Origin: an uncultured Pseudomonas sp.
Lineage (GTDB): Bacteria; Pseudomonadota; Gammaproteobacteria; Pseudomonadales; Pseudomonadaceae
DNA length: 57,985 bases
Direction of reading: 5' to 3'
Assembly: GCF_946885955.1 (NCBI RefSeq)
Contig: NZ_CAMPHI010000034.1
Span: forward strand, 1 to 57,985
Shown here: piece by piece, positions 21,301-27,716 of the stretch
Layout: the number at the start of each line of letters is the position of its first letter
How positions within the stretch are numbered: the stretch's first letter is position 1
Made by a program: the position numbers and the translations under genes
Notes under the pieces: model-generated
What the model was told of the DNA's origin: nothing
The model's database searches: none
What the model saw: only the letters and a program-made list of their open reading frames with translations

Positions 21301-21697
21301 CATCGAAAATCGTATCTAAGCGCCTACTGAGAACGGTATAGCTATCCTCCGTCAGTTCCTGCATGGCAAAGCGAACAAAAGCACCGTCCTGATTTGCGGT
21401 GCCACCAGTGGTGAACTCCAGCAACCCTACATTGACCTTGCCAACCTGCCCGGCCAGTGCAGTCTTGATCGCACGCACCTCGGCCTGTCCCTGCTGTAAG
21501 CCACCAGGCCACTGCTGGCTTTGCCGAGCCCAATTCGAGGTGTTATCCAGCACGACCAACACGCTGGGCAACCCAGAGTTGGTCGTATCATTGCCTACGA
21601 AAATGTCGATATCCTCCGCCTGCACGGAAGCCGCGACAACCAACAGCATTAAAAGACAAGCAATTTGTCTATTTAAAGTGGATATAAAAGCTTTCAT
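18308..21697 (-). CDS. pilY1: PilY1-family pilus tip protein (copy 2)
   Basis: The protein has 1129 aa. ATG 21697 is chosen because AAGGGAGG lies six bases upstream. A signal peptide ends ASVQA at about residue 27. At about 43-60 a von Willebrand A-like strand with LDNTSNWARQ is seen (degenerate MIDAS: Asp51, Thr53, Asn55), then a long Cys- and Ser-rich insertion (CSCSSTPASSSGC). The C-terminal half is the PilY1 propeller (VVYYGSNDGLFRAIS, GRMVYALNVTDPDAP). One calcium loop, DVNSDGRVD, is at about 862. This is a different PilY1 subtype from the copy at 11648-15412. It closes the upstream operon. Confidence 0.92.
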   Translation of the reverse strand: MKAFISTLNRQIACLLMLLVVAASVQAEDIDIFVGNDTTNSGLPSVLVVLDNTSNWARQSQQWPGGLQQGQAEVRAIKTALAGQVGKVNVGLLEFTTGGTANQDGAFVRFAMQELTEDSYTVLSRRLDTIFDDINGNKEKRNSGTPYGNLMRDVYSYLAGLEQSHGGAGTPDAGGLPAGEVRADPDGYSTQYSLFRSPLSSDNICTNLNVIFVGNPNNSGPSTDSADNSAFLADLYAGVEDTADKLAGQASGSPLPIPLLTTVINTDTEVLGASAQCYQTNNNGVSACTTAESSAGGLCDGVSDCSCSSTPASSSGCASNRYKLNVQSTSTTTTVTPTGEYNTTAGVDWNLDDWAKFLKTYGIPISLPVDDGDPLTTRVEVNMFTVDVFNAQQNSSHSGLLRSAADVGGGSYYAASNEEAIEAAFNDVLSKILSVSSTFAAVTLPLSATNRAQNENEVFIGMFRPDQAAAPRWFGNLKRYQLGLFGNKVELADAQGDQAVNPLSGFATECAESFWSVDSGEYWNDLGITPSPRSQCVSSLNSVWSDLPDGPFVEKGGVAQVTRNSDIAARNLLTVGADGLTAFTSASYAASIGGTSVYNYFRGSSVGVGETSGGSNGRPSIHGDVIHSRPLPINYGDAGTVVYYGSNDGLFRAISTSTGSELWGLVAPEHFSSLQRLYDNSPRVAFPNQDANPDEAAPEPKDYFFDGSIGQIVSYDADNQVDLAYIYPTMRRGGRMVYALNVTDPDAPALLWRRGCPDMDSDVGCDSGFEALGQTWSTPKGAIIKIPDPLNAGQFSDVRVVIFGGGLDACEDTDASVTTCDYAAVNNPSKGNAVYVLNAATGELLKSFATTAGVVADINTVDVNSDGRVDYAYAVDTGGNIWRINFADPVTEPLTAQAIDDWAITKVAYTQGGSRKFMNAPALLPYLGKVYLALGSGNRERPLESNYPYVDEVDDRFYVVLDYPASDAAVDLDGQLMNNATAEPNCDADGIYPGTEQRGWFMSMPGRGEQIVNPAAIAGDVLFNSYQPGGTQVGLCTRPLGVAKGYAMSLFNGSACGRNRSEVITGGGMPIAPTISTVSVLKDPDCVGASCETETVTVCIGCEGLKPTEIKPTLDDTRRRIYWNSEVDR

Positions 21698-21715
21698 GCT
21701 ATACCTCCCTTGCAC

Positions 21716-22258
21716 TCAACCCGGACAGGCTGTCGCGACATCATTCATCAATACTTTCAAAGCCACTCCTTGGCGAACTACAGCTTGAGCGGAGGTTAAA
21801 TTATCCACCGCAACTGCACGTAATTCCCATACGGAATTGGCACATAACGAATACTCACTATCCTGCACCACACACTGAGCTTCTTGTGGGTTAGTCAAGT
21901 CCAGCTCGGAAATCTTGATAGGCTCTACAGTCACGCACAAAGGAGTATCAACCGTGACTGTTATGTCATTAACCCCGTCACCGTTTACGTCATAGCACTT
22001 GGTATTGGCGCTTCCGCATGAAACGATAAAGATATTGGATGGCTCACTGACGAATAACGTCGAACTAACCGCCTCTTCGATTGCCGCGTTAGCGACATTA
22101 AACGCCTGAGTCCGACTCTCCATATTTCCGACAATCTGCAAATTGCTTTGAGTCAGACTAAAACCAGCGACAGCCATTAATGTGACCAGCAGCAGCATGA
22201 TAAGAGCCACGACTAGCACAACCCCACGCTGAGGCTTATGTATGGGCTTGCCTGTCAT
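21716..22258 (-). CDS. pilX: PilX-like minor pilin (second operon)
   Basis: The protein has 180 aa if started at ATG 22258, which has AAGGGAG eight bases upstream; an ATG at 22264 is closer than usual to that site. The leader MTGKPIHKPQRG is followed by VVLVVALIMLLLVTLMAVAGFS, then SNLQIVGNMESRTQAFNVANAA as in PilX. An EF-hand-like loop, DVNGDGVND, is present (21965-21994), which is unusual in a PilX. Cys residues are numerous. The stop is 18 bases before pilY1 copy 2. Confidence 0.88.
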   Translation of the reverse strand: MTGKPIHKPQRGVVLVVALIMLLLVTLMAVAGFSLTQSNLQIVGNMESRTQAFNVANAAIEEAVSSTLFVSEPSNIFIVSCGSANTKCYDVNGDGVNDITVTVDTPLCVTVEPIKISELDLTNPQEAQCVVQDSEYSLCANSVWELRAVAVDNLTSAQAVVRQGVALKVLMNDVATACPG

Positions 22259-22263
22259 AATCA

Positions 22264-23226
22264 TTACTCCCTTCGCCCGGCAACATTATTGACACGTACA
22301 GTAGTGCTATAGACTTGTCGTTTGAAACCGTCCCCAGGGTTGACCACCTCGATATCACCTAACCGATAAGTCCTGTCATCGGTGTAATTGAGTGTCTCAT
22401 CCAGGTTACGGGCCAGCAACCAGACCCGTACTGCGACAACATCCTTCCAATTAGCGGTGCTGGGGGCTGAGGCATAGCTATCAGGTACTCCATCTCCACT
22501 CGAATCAATGCCATATTCGAAATGCAAATGTTCGATGCCATCTACCAAAGAAGTAATCGTGTAGGGAGATGTATCATCTGGATCGCCAAGTTCGGCGCGC
22601 ATGAGCGTATCAGTGCTGTTAATGTAATAAATACGGCTCAGAAGTCGGTACACAGGCGCCCCATCCACACATGTCCGAGTGGTCGCAGTCATATCGGCCT
22701 CGTCAGTCCCGAGGGTAACCTCACCCGGACTATCCGTTTGACAGGCCGATACCTGGACATGATAAGCACCATCGCTGAAGTCATCGCAATTAGCACTACC
22801 AGCCTCACAGGAACTCGCTCGCCTAAGTGCAACATAATCATTGCCGTCTTTATAGTTGCTTAGGCAATTTGGTGCCGATGCGCTGGCCAAATTGTTTTGA
22901 CCAAAGACAGGAACGCCCATGGCATCTGTTATATCCGTTTCACTACTCGCACAAGCGGGCGGCAACGCTGCCGGAAAATCCTGCGCACCCGTCTCGCCAA
23001 AAAAACCAGCATTACTTAGTTCGTCGGTCAACAACTGTATGGCATAACGACCATTTTCAATTTGCCGACTGGTTCGTTCTATCTCGCTACGCGTACGACT
23101 GTTATTAACAAATAACTCTGAGATCGCGAGCAGAATAATCAAGCCCAATGTCATCGATACCATCAGCTCGACCAGCGAAAACCCTCGATTGCGCCGATGC
23201 TGAATTCCCATTGAATAAATCGACAT
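22264..23226 (-). CDS. pilW: PilW-like minor pilin (second operon)
   Basis: The 320-aa protein has a leader MSIYSMGIQHRRNRG and a mature start FSLVELMVSMTLGLIILLAI with Glu5. The PilW pattern RQIENGRYAIQLLTDELSNAGFFGE follows. Four or more Cys in the middle (CASS, CLSNY, CEAGSANC) suggest disulfides. Its TAA overlaps the alternative pilX ATG at 22264 by one base. It is related to, but clearly diverged from, the PilW at 15927-16925. Confidence 0.9.
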   Translation of the reverse strand: MSIYSMGIQHRRNRGFSLVELMVSMTLGLIILLAISELFVNNSRTRSEIERTSRQIENGRYAIQLLTDELSNAGFFGETGAQDFPAALPPACASSETDITDAMGVPVFGQNNLASASAPNCLSNYKDGNDYVALRRASSCEAGSANCDDFSDGAYHVQVSACQTDSPGEVTLGTDEADMTATTRTCVDGAPVYRLLSRIYYINSTDTLMRAELGDPDDTSPYTITSLVDGIEHLHFEYGIDSSGDGVPDSYASAPSTANWKDVVAVRVWLLARNLDETLNYTDDRTYRLGDIEVVNPGDGFKRQVYSTTVRVNNVAGRRE

Positions 23227-23230
23227 GGAT

Positions 23231-23812
23231 TCAGCCCCCTAAATAAGCCAAGGTTACAAGGACAGAAGCCACGCGCCGCATATTGTCGTCTGCACCAAAA
23301 CTGCCCTGAGCACAGGCTAGCGAAGGAGCAACCGTTGGACTCAACCCCTGCCACGCGACGGTAACTCTGATCACGACCTCCGACGTTGCAGAACCGCTTA
23401 CCGTCTCGATGCAGCCTCGTGCACCAATCATCGCGCCGACCTGGGTTTCGTCCGCATCGTTCAGTGCAACCGAAGCGCCCTTTAAGGCCGCACTCCAAGA
23501 ACAAAGATCGAAGGTTGTAGTATTAGCGGGATCGCAAGCGTCGTCCCCAAGAACGTTGCCGGTGCCATAAACGGCATTGCCGCTGTAACTGGAAGTACGA
23601 GCCGCGGCCGGATTCGATCGAATCCGGCTGACCATGTCTTCTACTAACATCAACGCCTGGGAGCGCTGATAGGATTCGAATTCTGCATTCAGCATTCTGC
23701 TTTGCAAGCCAGCTAGCCCCATTAGCCCGATAGCCAGAATGATTAAAGTGATCAATACCTCAATCAAACTGAAGCCGGATTGGTGCGACCAAGGCCTTTT
23801 AATTGACCGCAT
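23231..23812 (-). CDS. pilV: PilV-like minor pilin (second operon)
   Basis: The protein has 193 aa from ATG 23812, which has GAGGAGG nine bases upstream; the longer frame overlaps fimT needlessly. The leader MRSIKRPWSHQSG is followed by FSLIEVLITLIILAIGLMGLAG. The PilV helix SQALMLVEDMVSRIRSNPAAAR is present. It is about 40 residues longer than the PilV at 16922-17389, with extra Cys residues. It starts two bases after the fimT stop and ends four bases before pilW. Confidence 0.9.
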   Translation of the reverse strand: MRSIKRPWSHQSGFSLIEVLITLIILAIGLMGLAGLQSRMLNAEFESYQRSQALMLVEDMVSRIRSNPAAARTSSYSGNAVYGTGNVLGDDACDPANTTTFDLCSWSAALKGASVALNDADETQVGAMIGARGCIETVSGSATSEVVIRVTVAWQGLSPTVAPSLACAQGSFGADDNMRRVASVLVTLAYLGG

Positions 23813-23814
23813 GA

Positions 23815-24324
23815 TCAACATCCTCCTCGCTCCGTTGTTGCCCGCCCATCCAACCCAACACTCACACAACGCTTCTTGGTCGCATCGGTCGTGGACTGGA
23901 GCTCGAAGGTCACGTTGCCAGACGCTCGACCTGAGGGCCGGAAATCCAGCTCCGTCGCAGCACTAGTGATGGTTACCACCGCATTCAAACGCTCACGATG
24001 AATAGGTGCACTATCGGAGTTGACTGAAGCCGGGTCGGGAATTAACCAGCCATCGCCCCAGGCGTCACCGGTAGCGGGCCTCAAGCGTATAGTGCGATTA
24101 CGCTTAATGGCTTCGGCACGCGCCAACAAAATACTAGAGTGAAGAGTGGCGGCAACAGTACGTACCTTCTGATCCGCAACCATGTCGCGAAATGCGGGTA
24201 TAGCAATACCCATCAAGACCGCTAATAGTGCGATCACCGTAATGAGTTCAATCAAGCTAAAACCAGCATGTGCGGAACGGCCGCGGCACGTGATCAGGCC
24301 CTGCTGCTTCACCGTAGAAGACAT
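23815..24324 (-). CDS. fimT: FimT/GspH-family minor pilin (second operon)
   Basis: The protein has 169 aa from ATG 24324; the start is uncertain because no strong SD is visible, and the frame is open to 24390. The leader ends RSAHAG, followed by FSLIELITVIALLAVLMGIAIPAF. The GspH pattern ATLHSSILLARAEAIKRNRTIRLRP follows. The C-terminus (CVSVGLDGRATTERGGC) has the FimT/FimU terminal Cys pair but lacks the GRxR motif seen in the fimT at 25118-25633. Confidence 0.87.
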   Translation of the reverse strand: MSSTVKQQGLITCRGRSAHAGFSLIELITVIALLAVLMGIAIPAFRDMVADQKVRTVAATLHSSILLARAEAIKRNRTIRLRPATGDAWGDGWLIPDPASVNSDSAPIHRERLNAVVTITSAATELDFRPSGRASGNVTFELQSTTDATKKRCVSVGLDGRATTERGGC

Positions 24325-24373
24325 AAGTGTTACTCGTCCAATTCGTTTGCTGAACGATCCGCAGCTATCAGAC

Positions 24374-24772
24374 TTACCATGGATTGGCACCCCATAGTTT
24401 GTTTCCTGCCTGATCGATACTTAAATTTCCATCACCCGCCTGAGTCGTACCAGCATTGGGCGCAGCGGTAATGGTGAAGGTTGGGGGGGGGCCAGCAGAA
24501 ATATTAGTAAAAGTGATAGTGTAATTTCTTGCGACGCTGGTTGGTGTTGAAGCATTGAGTAGCGCGACCGACCCCGCGTAGGATCTGGTATCAATCAAAA
24601 ACTGCTGCTGCTTTTGCGCAAGCTCCATCAAGAAGGCCTGCGCGTCGGCACGATTGCTCTTGATGATGTATTTCTGATAATTCGGGTAGGCGATAGCCGC
24701 TAAGACCCCAATTATGCCTACGACAATCATCAACTCAATCAGAGTAAAACCGCTTTGTCTTGTTCGCAGCAC
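24374..24772 (-). CDS. pilE: PilE-like type IV pilin, first gene of second operon
   Basis: The protein has 132 aa. The start is GTG 24772 with AGGAAGG seven bases upstream. A short leader LRTRQSG is cleaved before [20 protein letters not shown], followed by [27 protein letters not shown], the signature of PilE-type pilins. It lacks the C-terminal Cys pair of the other PilE (11181-11648). It heads the minus-strand set pilE-fimT-pilV-pilW-pilX-pilY1. Confidence 0.9.
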   Translation of the reverse strand: MLRTRQSGFTLIELMIVVGIIGVLAAIAYPNYQKYIIKSNRADAQAFLMELAQKQQQFLIDTRSYAGSVALLNASTPTSVARNYTITFTNISAGPPPTFTITAAPNAGTTQAGDGNLSIDQAGNKLWGANPW

Positions 24773-25117
24773 GTGACCACCTTCCTAGAAAAAACCTTGA
24801 GAATACGCAATACCGCTTAAGCAGCGCCTCAGATGGGATCAAAGCCTGAATGATTCACTTGGCCCCAATCATCGCACCCACCAGCTCTATTTGTAGAAAG
24901 CCGCTCGACAACCGGTGCTTTCACTTCCACCAACGGTGCTCCAAGATTGTTATTCAAAAGATGCAATCGCCAACCTTGCAAATCAGGACGTCGAGGCTAA
25001 GTTATAGGCGGGCGGTCTAACGGCAGCCAGCCATCAACGATAGGCGGCGGCTAAGTCAAGACCACTGGCGCTCTCCCAGCAGGAAGCTGGGCAATCTAGC
25101 AAGGAGGCATGAATGCC
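24773..25117. other. Divergent promoter region between pilE copy and fimT
   Basis: A 345-base spacer separates the minus-strand pilin cluster from the plus-strand fimT, so it must hold divergent promoters. Apart from the two ribosome-binding sites (AGGAAGG before 24772 on the minus strand, AAGGAGG at 25101-25107) I see no convincing -35/-10 pair, operator or gene. Confidence 0.5.
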
Positions 25118-25633
25118 ATGTATCGCTACGCTCACGGTTTTACTCTTATCGAACTCCTTACCTCGCTAGGCATCCTCGCTCTACTGATTAGCTTTGGAGT
25201 ACCTGCTACCCAGAGGCTTGTCGGCGATCAACAACTGGTCGCCGCCGGCAATACGCTAGCCGCGCACCTCGCCTTTGCCCGCAGCGAATCGATAAAGCGT
25301 CGTCGACCAGTCCTGGTCGATAACGGCGACGGTAACTGGGCAAGCGGCTGGCAGGTATTCGTCGACTTGAACAACAATGGCCTACTGGACGAAGGAGAAC
25401 CCTTACTCCAGCAGGAGGCGGCGCTCGCCGCAGACATCATCGCGAAGGGCAATACTCCGGTCCAACGCTATGTCCGCTACACCTCGCTTGGTAACGCCAA
25501 ACAACTGGGCGGAGCTTTTCAAGCGGGAACATTGACGCTATGTAGCGCTTCAGGGGAGCAAACCGTTAGGCGTCTGATTATTAGCGCCAGCGGTAGGCTG
25601 CGCCGTGAAAGGGATGCCCCTGGACCGTGTTAG
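25118..25633 (+). CDS. fimT: FimT, GspH-family pseudopilin
   Basis: The protein has 171 aa from ATG 25118 (AAGGAGG ten bases upstream; the ATG at 25109 is only one base from it). The leader MYRYAHG is followed by FTLIELLTSLGILALLISFGVPA and the GspH helix GNTLAAHLAFARSESIKRRRP. A loop DLNNNGLLDEGEP resembles a calcium-binding loop common in FimT. The C-terminus SGRLRRERD carries the GRxR motif that in Legionella FimT contacts DNA during natural transformation. In P. aeruginosa fimT also sits next to fimU. It is oriented away from the other pilin genes. Confidence 0.88.
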   Translation: MYRYAHGFTLIELLTSLGILALLISFGVPATQRLVGDQQLVAAGNTLAAHLAFARSESIKRRRPVLVDNGDGNWASGWQVFVDLNNNGLLDEGEPLLQQEAALAADIIAKGNTPVQRYVRYTSLGNAKQLGGAFQAGTLTLCSASGEQTVRRLIISASGRLRRERDAPGPC

Positions 25634-25661
25634 AGCGCTGAGATCCGGCGGACAACGGTGC

Positions 25662-26606
25662 TCAGAGCTGCTGAACGCGCAACTCCTTCGGCATCGAGAA
25701 GGTCACATTCTCCGGCCGCCCATCCAGCTCGCTCTCCCCTGTCGCACCCCAAGCCTGAAGCTGGCTGACTACCCCCCGCACCAGCACCTCCGGTGCCGAG
25801 GCGCCGGCGGTGATGCCGACCCCGGCAACACCGTCGAACCATTCACGCTTGAGGTCTTCGGCCCCATCGATCAGGTAGGCGGGGGTGCCCATGCGTTCGG
25901 CGAGTTCGCGCAGGCGGTTTGAGTTGGAGCTGTTGGGGCTGCCGACCACCAGCAGTACGCCACATTCAGCAGCAAGCTGTTTGACCGCATCCTGACGGTT
26001 CTGCGTGGCGTAGCAGATGTCGTCCTTGCGCGGCCCGCCGATGCTGGGGAATTTCGTGCGTAGGGCGTCGATGACTTTGCTGGTGTCGTCCATCGACAGG
26101 GTGGTTTGGGTGACGAAGGCCAGGGCCTCGGGGTTGCGCACCTGTAGGCGCTCGACATCACCTTCGTCTTCCACCAGGTAGATGGCGCCGCCGTTGCTGG
26201 CGTCGTATTGGCCCATGGTGCCTTCGACTTCCGGGTGGCCGGCGTGGCCGATCAGGATGCACTCGCGGCCTTCGCGGCTGTAGCGCACCACTTCCATATG
26301 CACCTTGGTCACCAGCGGGCAGGTGGCGTCGAAGACTTTCAGACCGCGACTTTCGGCTTCGCTGCGCACGGCCTGGGAGACGCCGTGGGCGCTGAAGATG
26401 ACGATCACATCGTCGGGAATCTGATCGAGCTCTTCGACGAAGACAGCACCGCGCGCGCGCAGGTCTTCAACCACGAATTTGTTGTGTACCACCTCATGAC
26501 GCACATAGATCGGCGGACCGAAGACTTCCAGGGCGCGGTTGACGATCTCGATGGCGCGGTCGACACCGGCACAGAAGCCGCGGGGATTGGCTAGTTTGAT
26601 ATGCAT
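25662..26606 (-). CDS. ispH: 4-hydroxy-3-methylbut-2-enyl diphosphate reductase
   Basis: The 314-aa protein is the last enzyme of the MEP isoprenoid pathway, reducing HMBPP to IPP and DMAPP with a 4Fe-4S cluster. The cluster cysteines are visible: Cys12 in NPRGFCAGV, the Cys of DATCPLVTK, and the Cys of CYATQNRQ. The substrate-binding [11 protein letters not shown] motif and the catalytic Glu region ([11 protein letters not shown]) are intact. It is the last gene of the minus-strand run murJ-ribF-ileS-lspA-fkpB-ispH. A REP unit lies between it and fkpB. Confidence 0.97.
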   Translation of the reverse strand: MHIKLANPRGFCAGVDRAIEIVNRALEVFGPPIYVRHEVVHNKFVVEDLRARGAVFVEELDQIPDDVIVIFSAHGVSQAVRSEAESRGLKVFDATCPLVTKVHMEVVRYSREGRECILIGHAGHPEVEGTMGQYDASNGGAIYLVEDEGDVERLQVRNPEALAFVTQTTLSMDDTSKVIDALRTKFPSIGGPRKDDICYATQNRQDAVKQLAAECGVLLVVGSPNSSNSNRLRELAERMGTPAYLIDGAEDLKREWFDGVAGVGITAGASAPEVLVRGVVSQLQAWGATGESELDGRPENVTFSMPKELRVQQL

Positions 26607-26676
26607 GGTGGTTATCTCGGCGCGCGCAGCAAGAAGTGGACAGTGTTACGTGGGTAGGTCAAAGACTTGGACAGGA

Positions 26677-26698
26677 TCGCCAGCAAGCTGGCTCCTAC
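26677..26698. repeat. Single REP unit (GTAGGAGCCAGCTTGCTGGC type)
   Basis: On the minus strand the unit begins GTAGGAGCCAGCTTGCTGGC and ends GA; it forms an imperfect hairpin around AGCT. It is a lone REP between fkpB and ispH, related in form to, but different from, the RAYT-linked REP at 3974-4040. Confidence 0.75.
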
Positions 26699-26704
26699 AA
26701 AAAT

Positions 26705-27157
26705 CTAGACCGCCTTGACCTCGATAATTTCCACATCGAAGTTCAACGCCTTTCCGGCCAACGGGTGGTTGAAGTCGATGGTGACCTGATTATCGTCAAA
26801 GGCCTTGACCACGCCCGGCAGCTCGGCGTTCGCGGCATCATTGAAGATCACCAGCAAACCTTCGGACAGCTCCATCTCCTGAAACTGGCTGCGCGGCATG
26901 ATCTGCACGTTCTGTGGGTTGCCCTGGCCGAACCCCTGTTCGGGTCCGATCGACAGGCTGCGTTTATCCCCGGCCTTGAGGCCATAGATCGCCTGTTCGA
27001 AACCCGGCAACAGGTTGCCGTCGCCGACCTTGAACGTAGCCGGTTGCTTATCGAAGGTACTGTCGACCACATCGCCGTTTTCCAGCTTGAGGGCGAAGTG
27101 CAACGTAACTTCCTTGTCCGGGCCGATACGCTGCTCTTGAGTTAGAGGGTCAGTCAT
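26705..27157 (-). CDS. fkpB: FKBP-type peptidyl-prolyl isomerase FkpB (SlpA)
   Basis: The protein has 150 aa from ATG 27157; the longer frame in this register runs antiparallel through lspA in another frame and is spurious. The FKBP core has an inserted IF/chaperone flap: VTLHFALKLENGDVVDSTF, FKVGDGNLLPGFEQAIYGL, GFGQGNPQNVQIMPRSQF. It is a cytosolic SlyD/SlpA-like isomerase. It overlaps the lspA 3' end by eight bases. Confidence 0.95.
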   Translation of the reverse strand: MTDPLTQEQRIGPDKEVTLHFALKLENGDVVDSTFDKQPATFKVGDGNLLPGFEQAIYGLKAGDKRSLSIGPEQGFGQGNPQNVQIMPRSQFQEMELSEGLLVIFNDAANAELPGVVKAFDDNQVTIDFNHPLAGKALNFDVEIIEVKAV

Positions 27158-27653
27158 GCGCGGGTTCTCCGGATTTCTCGCTTTTGAACATGTCCAGCGC
27201 CAGCAGTATGGCGCCGACGGTAATGGCGCTGTCGGCGATATTGAACGCCGGGAAGTACCAGCGGTGCTGCCAGTGCAGCAAGATGAAGTCGACCACGTGG
27301 CCAAATAGTATGCGGTCCAGCAGGTTGCCCACGGCACCACCGAGCACCAGCGCCAGGGCCAGGGCCAGCCAGGTTTCACCGGGCTTGAGGCGCTTGAGCC
27401 AGACCGCCAGAACCACGCTGACCACCAGCGCGATGGCGGCGAAGAACCAGCGCTGCCAGCCCGCCGCATCGGCCAGGAAGCTGAACGCCGCGCCGGTGTT
27501 GTAGGCCAGGGTCCAGCTGAAGTAATCGGGGATCACCACGATCTGCTGGTACATGCTCAGGTTGCTGTCGAAATAGAACTTGGCCGCCTGATCGACCGCG
27601 AAGACCAGCAGGCTCAGCCAGAGCCAGGGCAATTTACCGAAGCGAGCACTCAT
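27150..27653 (-). CDS. lspA: Lipoprotein signal peptidase II
   Basis: The protein has 167 aa from ATG 27653 (AAGGA nine bases upstream; a TTG at 27674 is possible). It is an inner-membrane aspartyl protease cleaving prolipoprotein signal peptides. Four transmembrane helices and the two catalytic Asp motifs, GNLLDRILFGHVVDF and FPAFNIADSAI, are present, as is YNTGAAFSF. It lies between ileS and fkpB as in most gamma-proteobacteria. Confidence 0.97.
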   Translation of the reverse strand: MSARFGKLPWLWLSLLVFAVDQAAKFYFDSNLSMYQQIVVIPDYFSWTLAYNTGAAFSFLADAAGWQRWFFAAIALVVSVVLAVWLKRLKPGETWLALALALVLGGAVGNLLDRILFGHVVDFILLHWQHRWYFPAFNIADSAITVGAILLALDMFKSEKSGEPAHD

Positions 27654-27716
27654 AAGCGGCAATCCTTGGCGCAAAAGCAGCCCTCAGCCCTTCTCCCGAA
27701 GGGGAGCAAAAGCACA

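Noticed and set aside
24483..24492. Run of G residues in the second-operon pilE
   Set aside because: It encodes the Pro run of AGPPPTF and the frame is intact; no second in-frame product is evident.
27158..27469. Upstream extension of the fkpB frame through lspA
   Set aside because: The extension is an out-of-frame translation of lspA, rich in Trp, Ser and Arg; FkpB homologues begin near MTDPLTQEQ.
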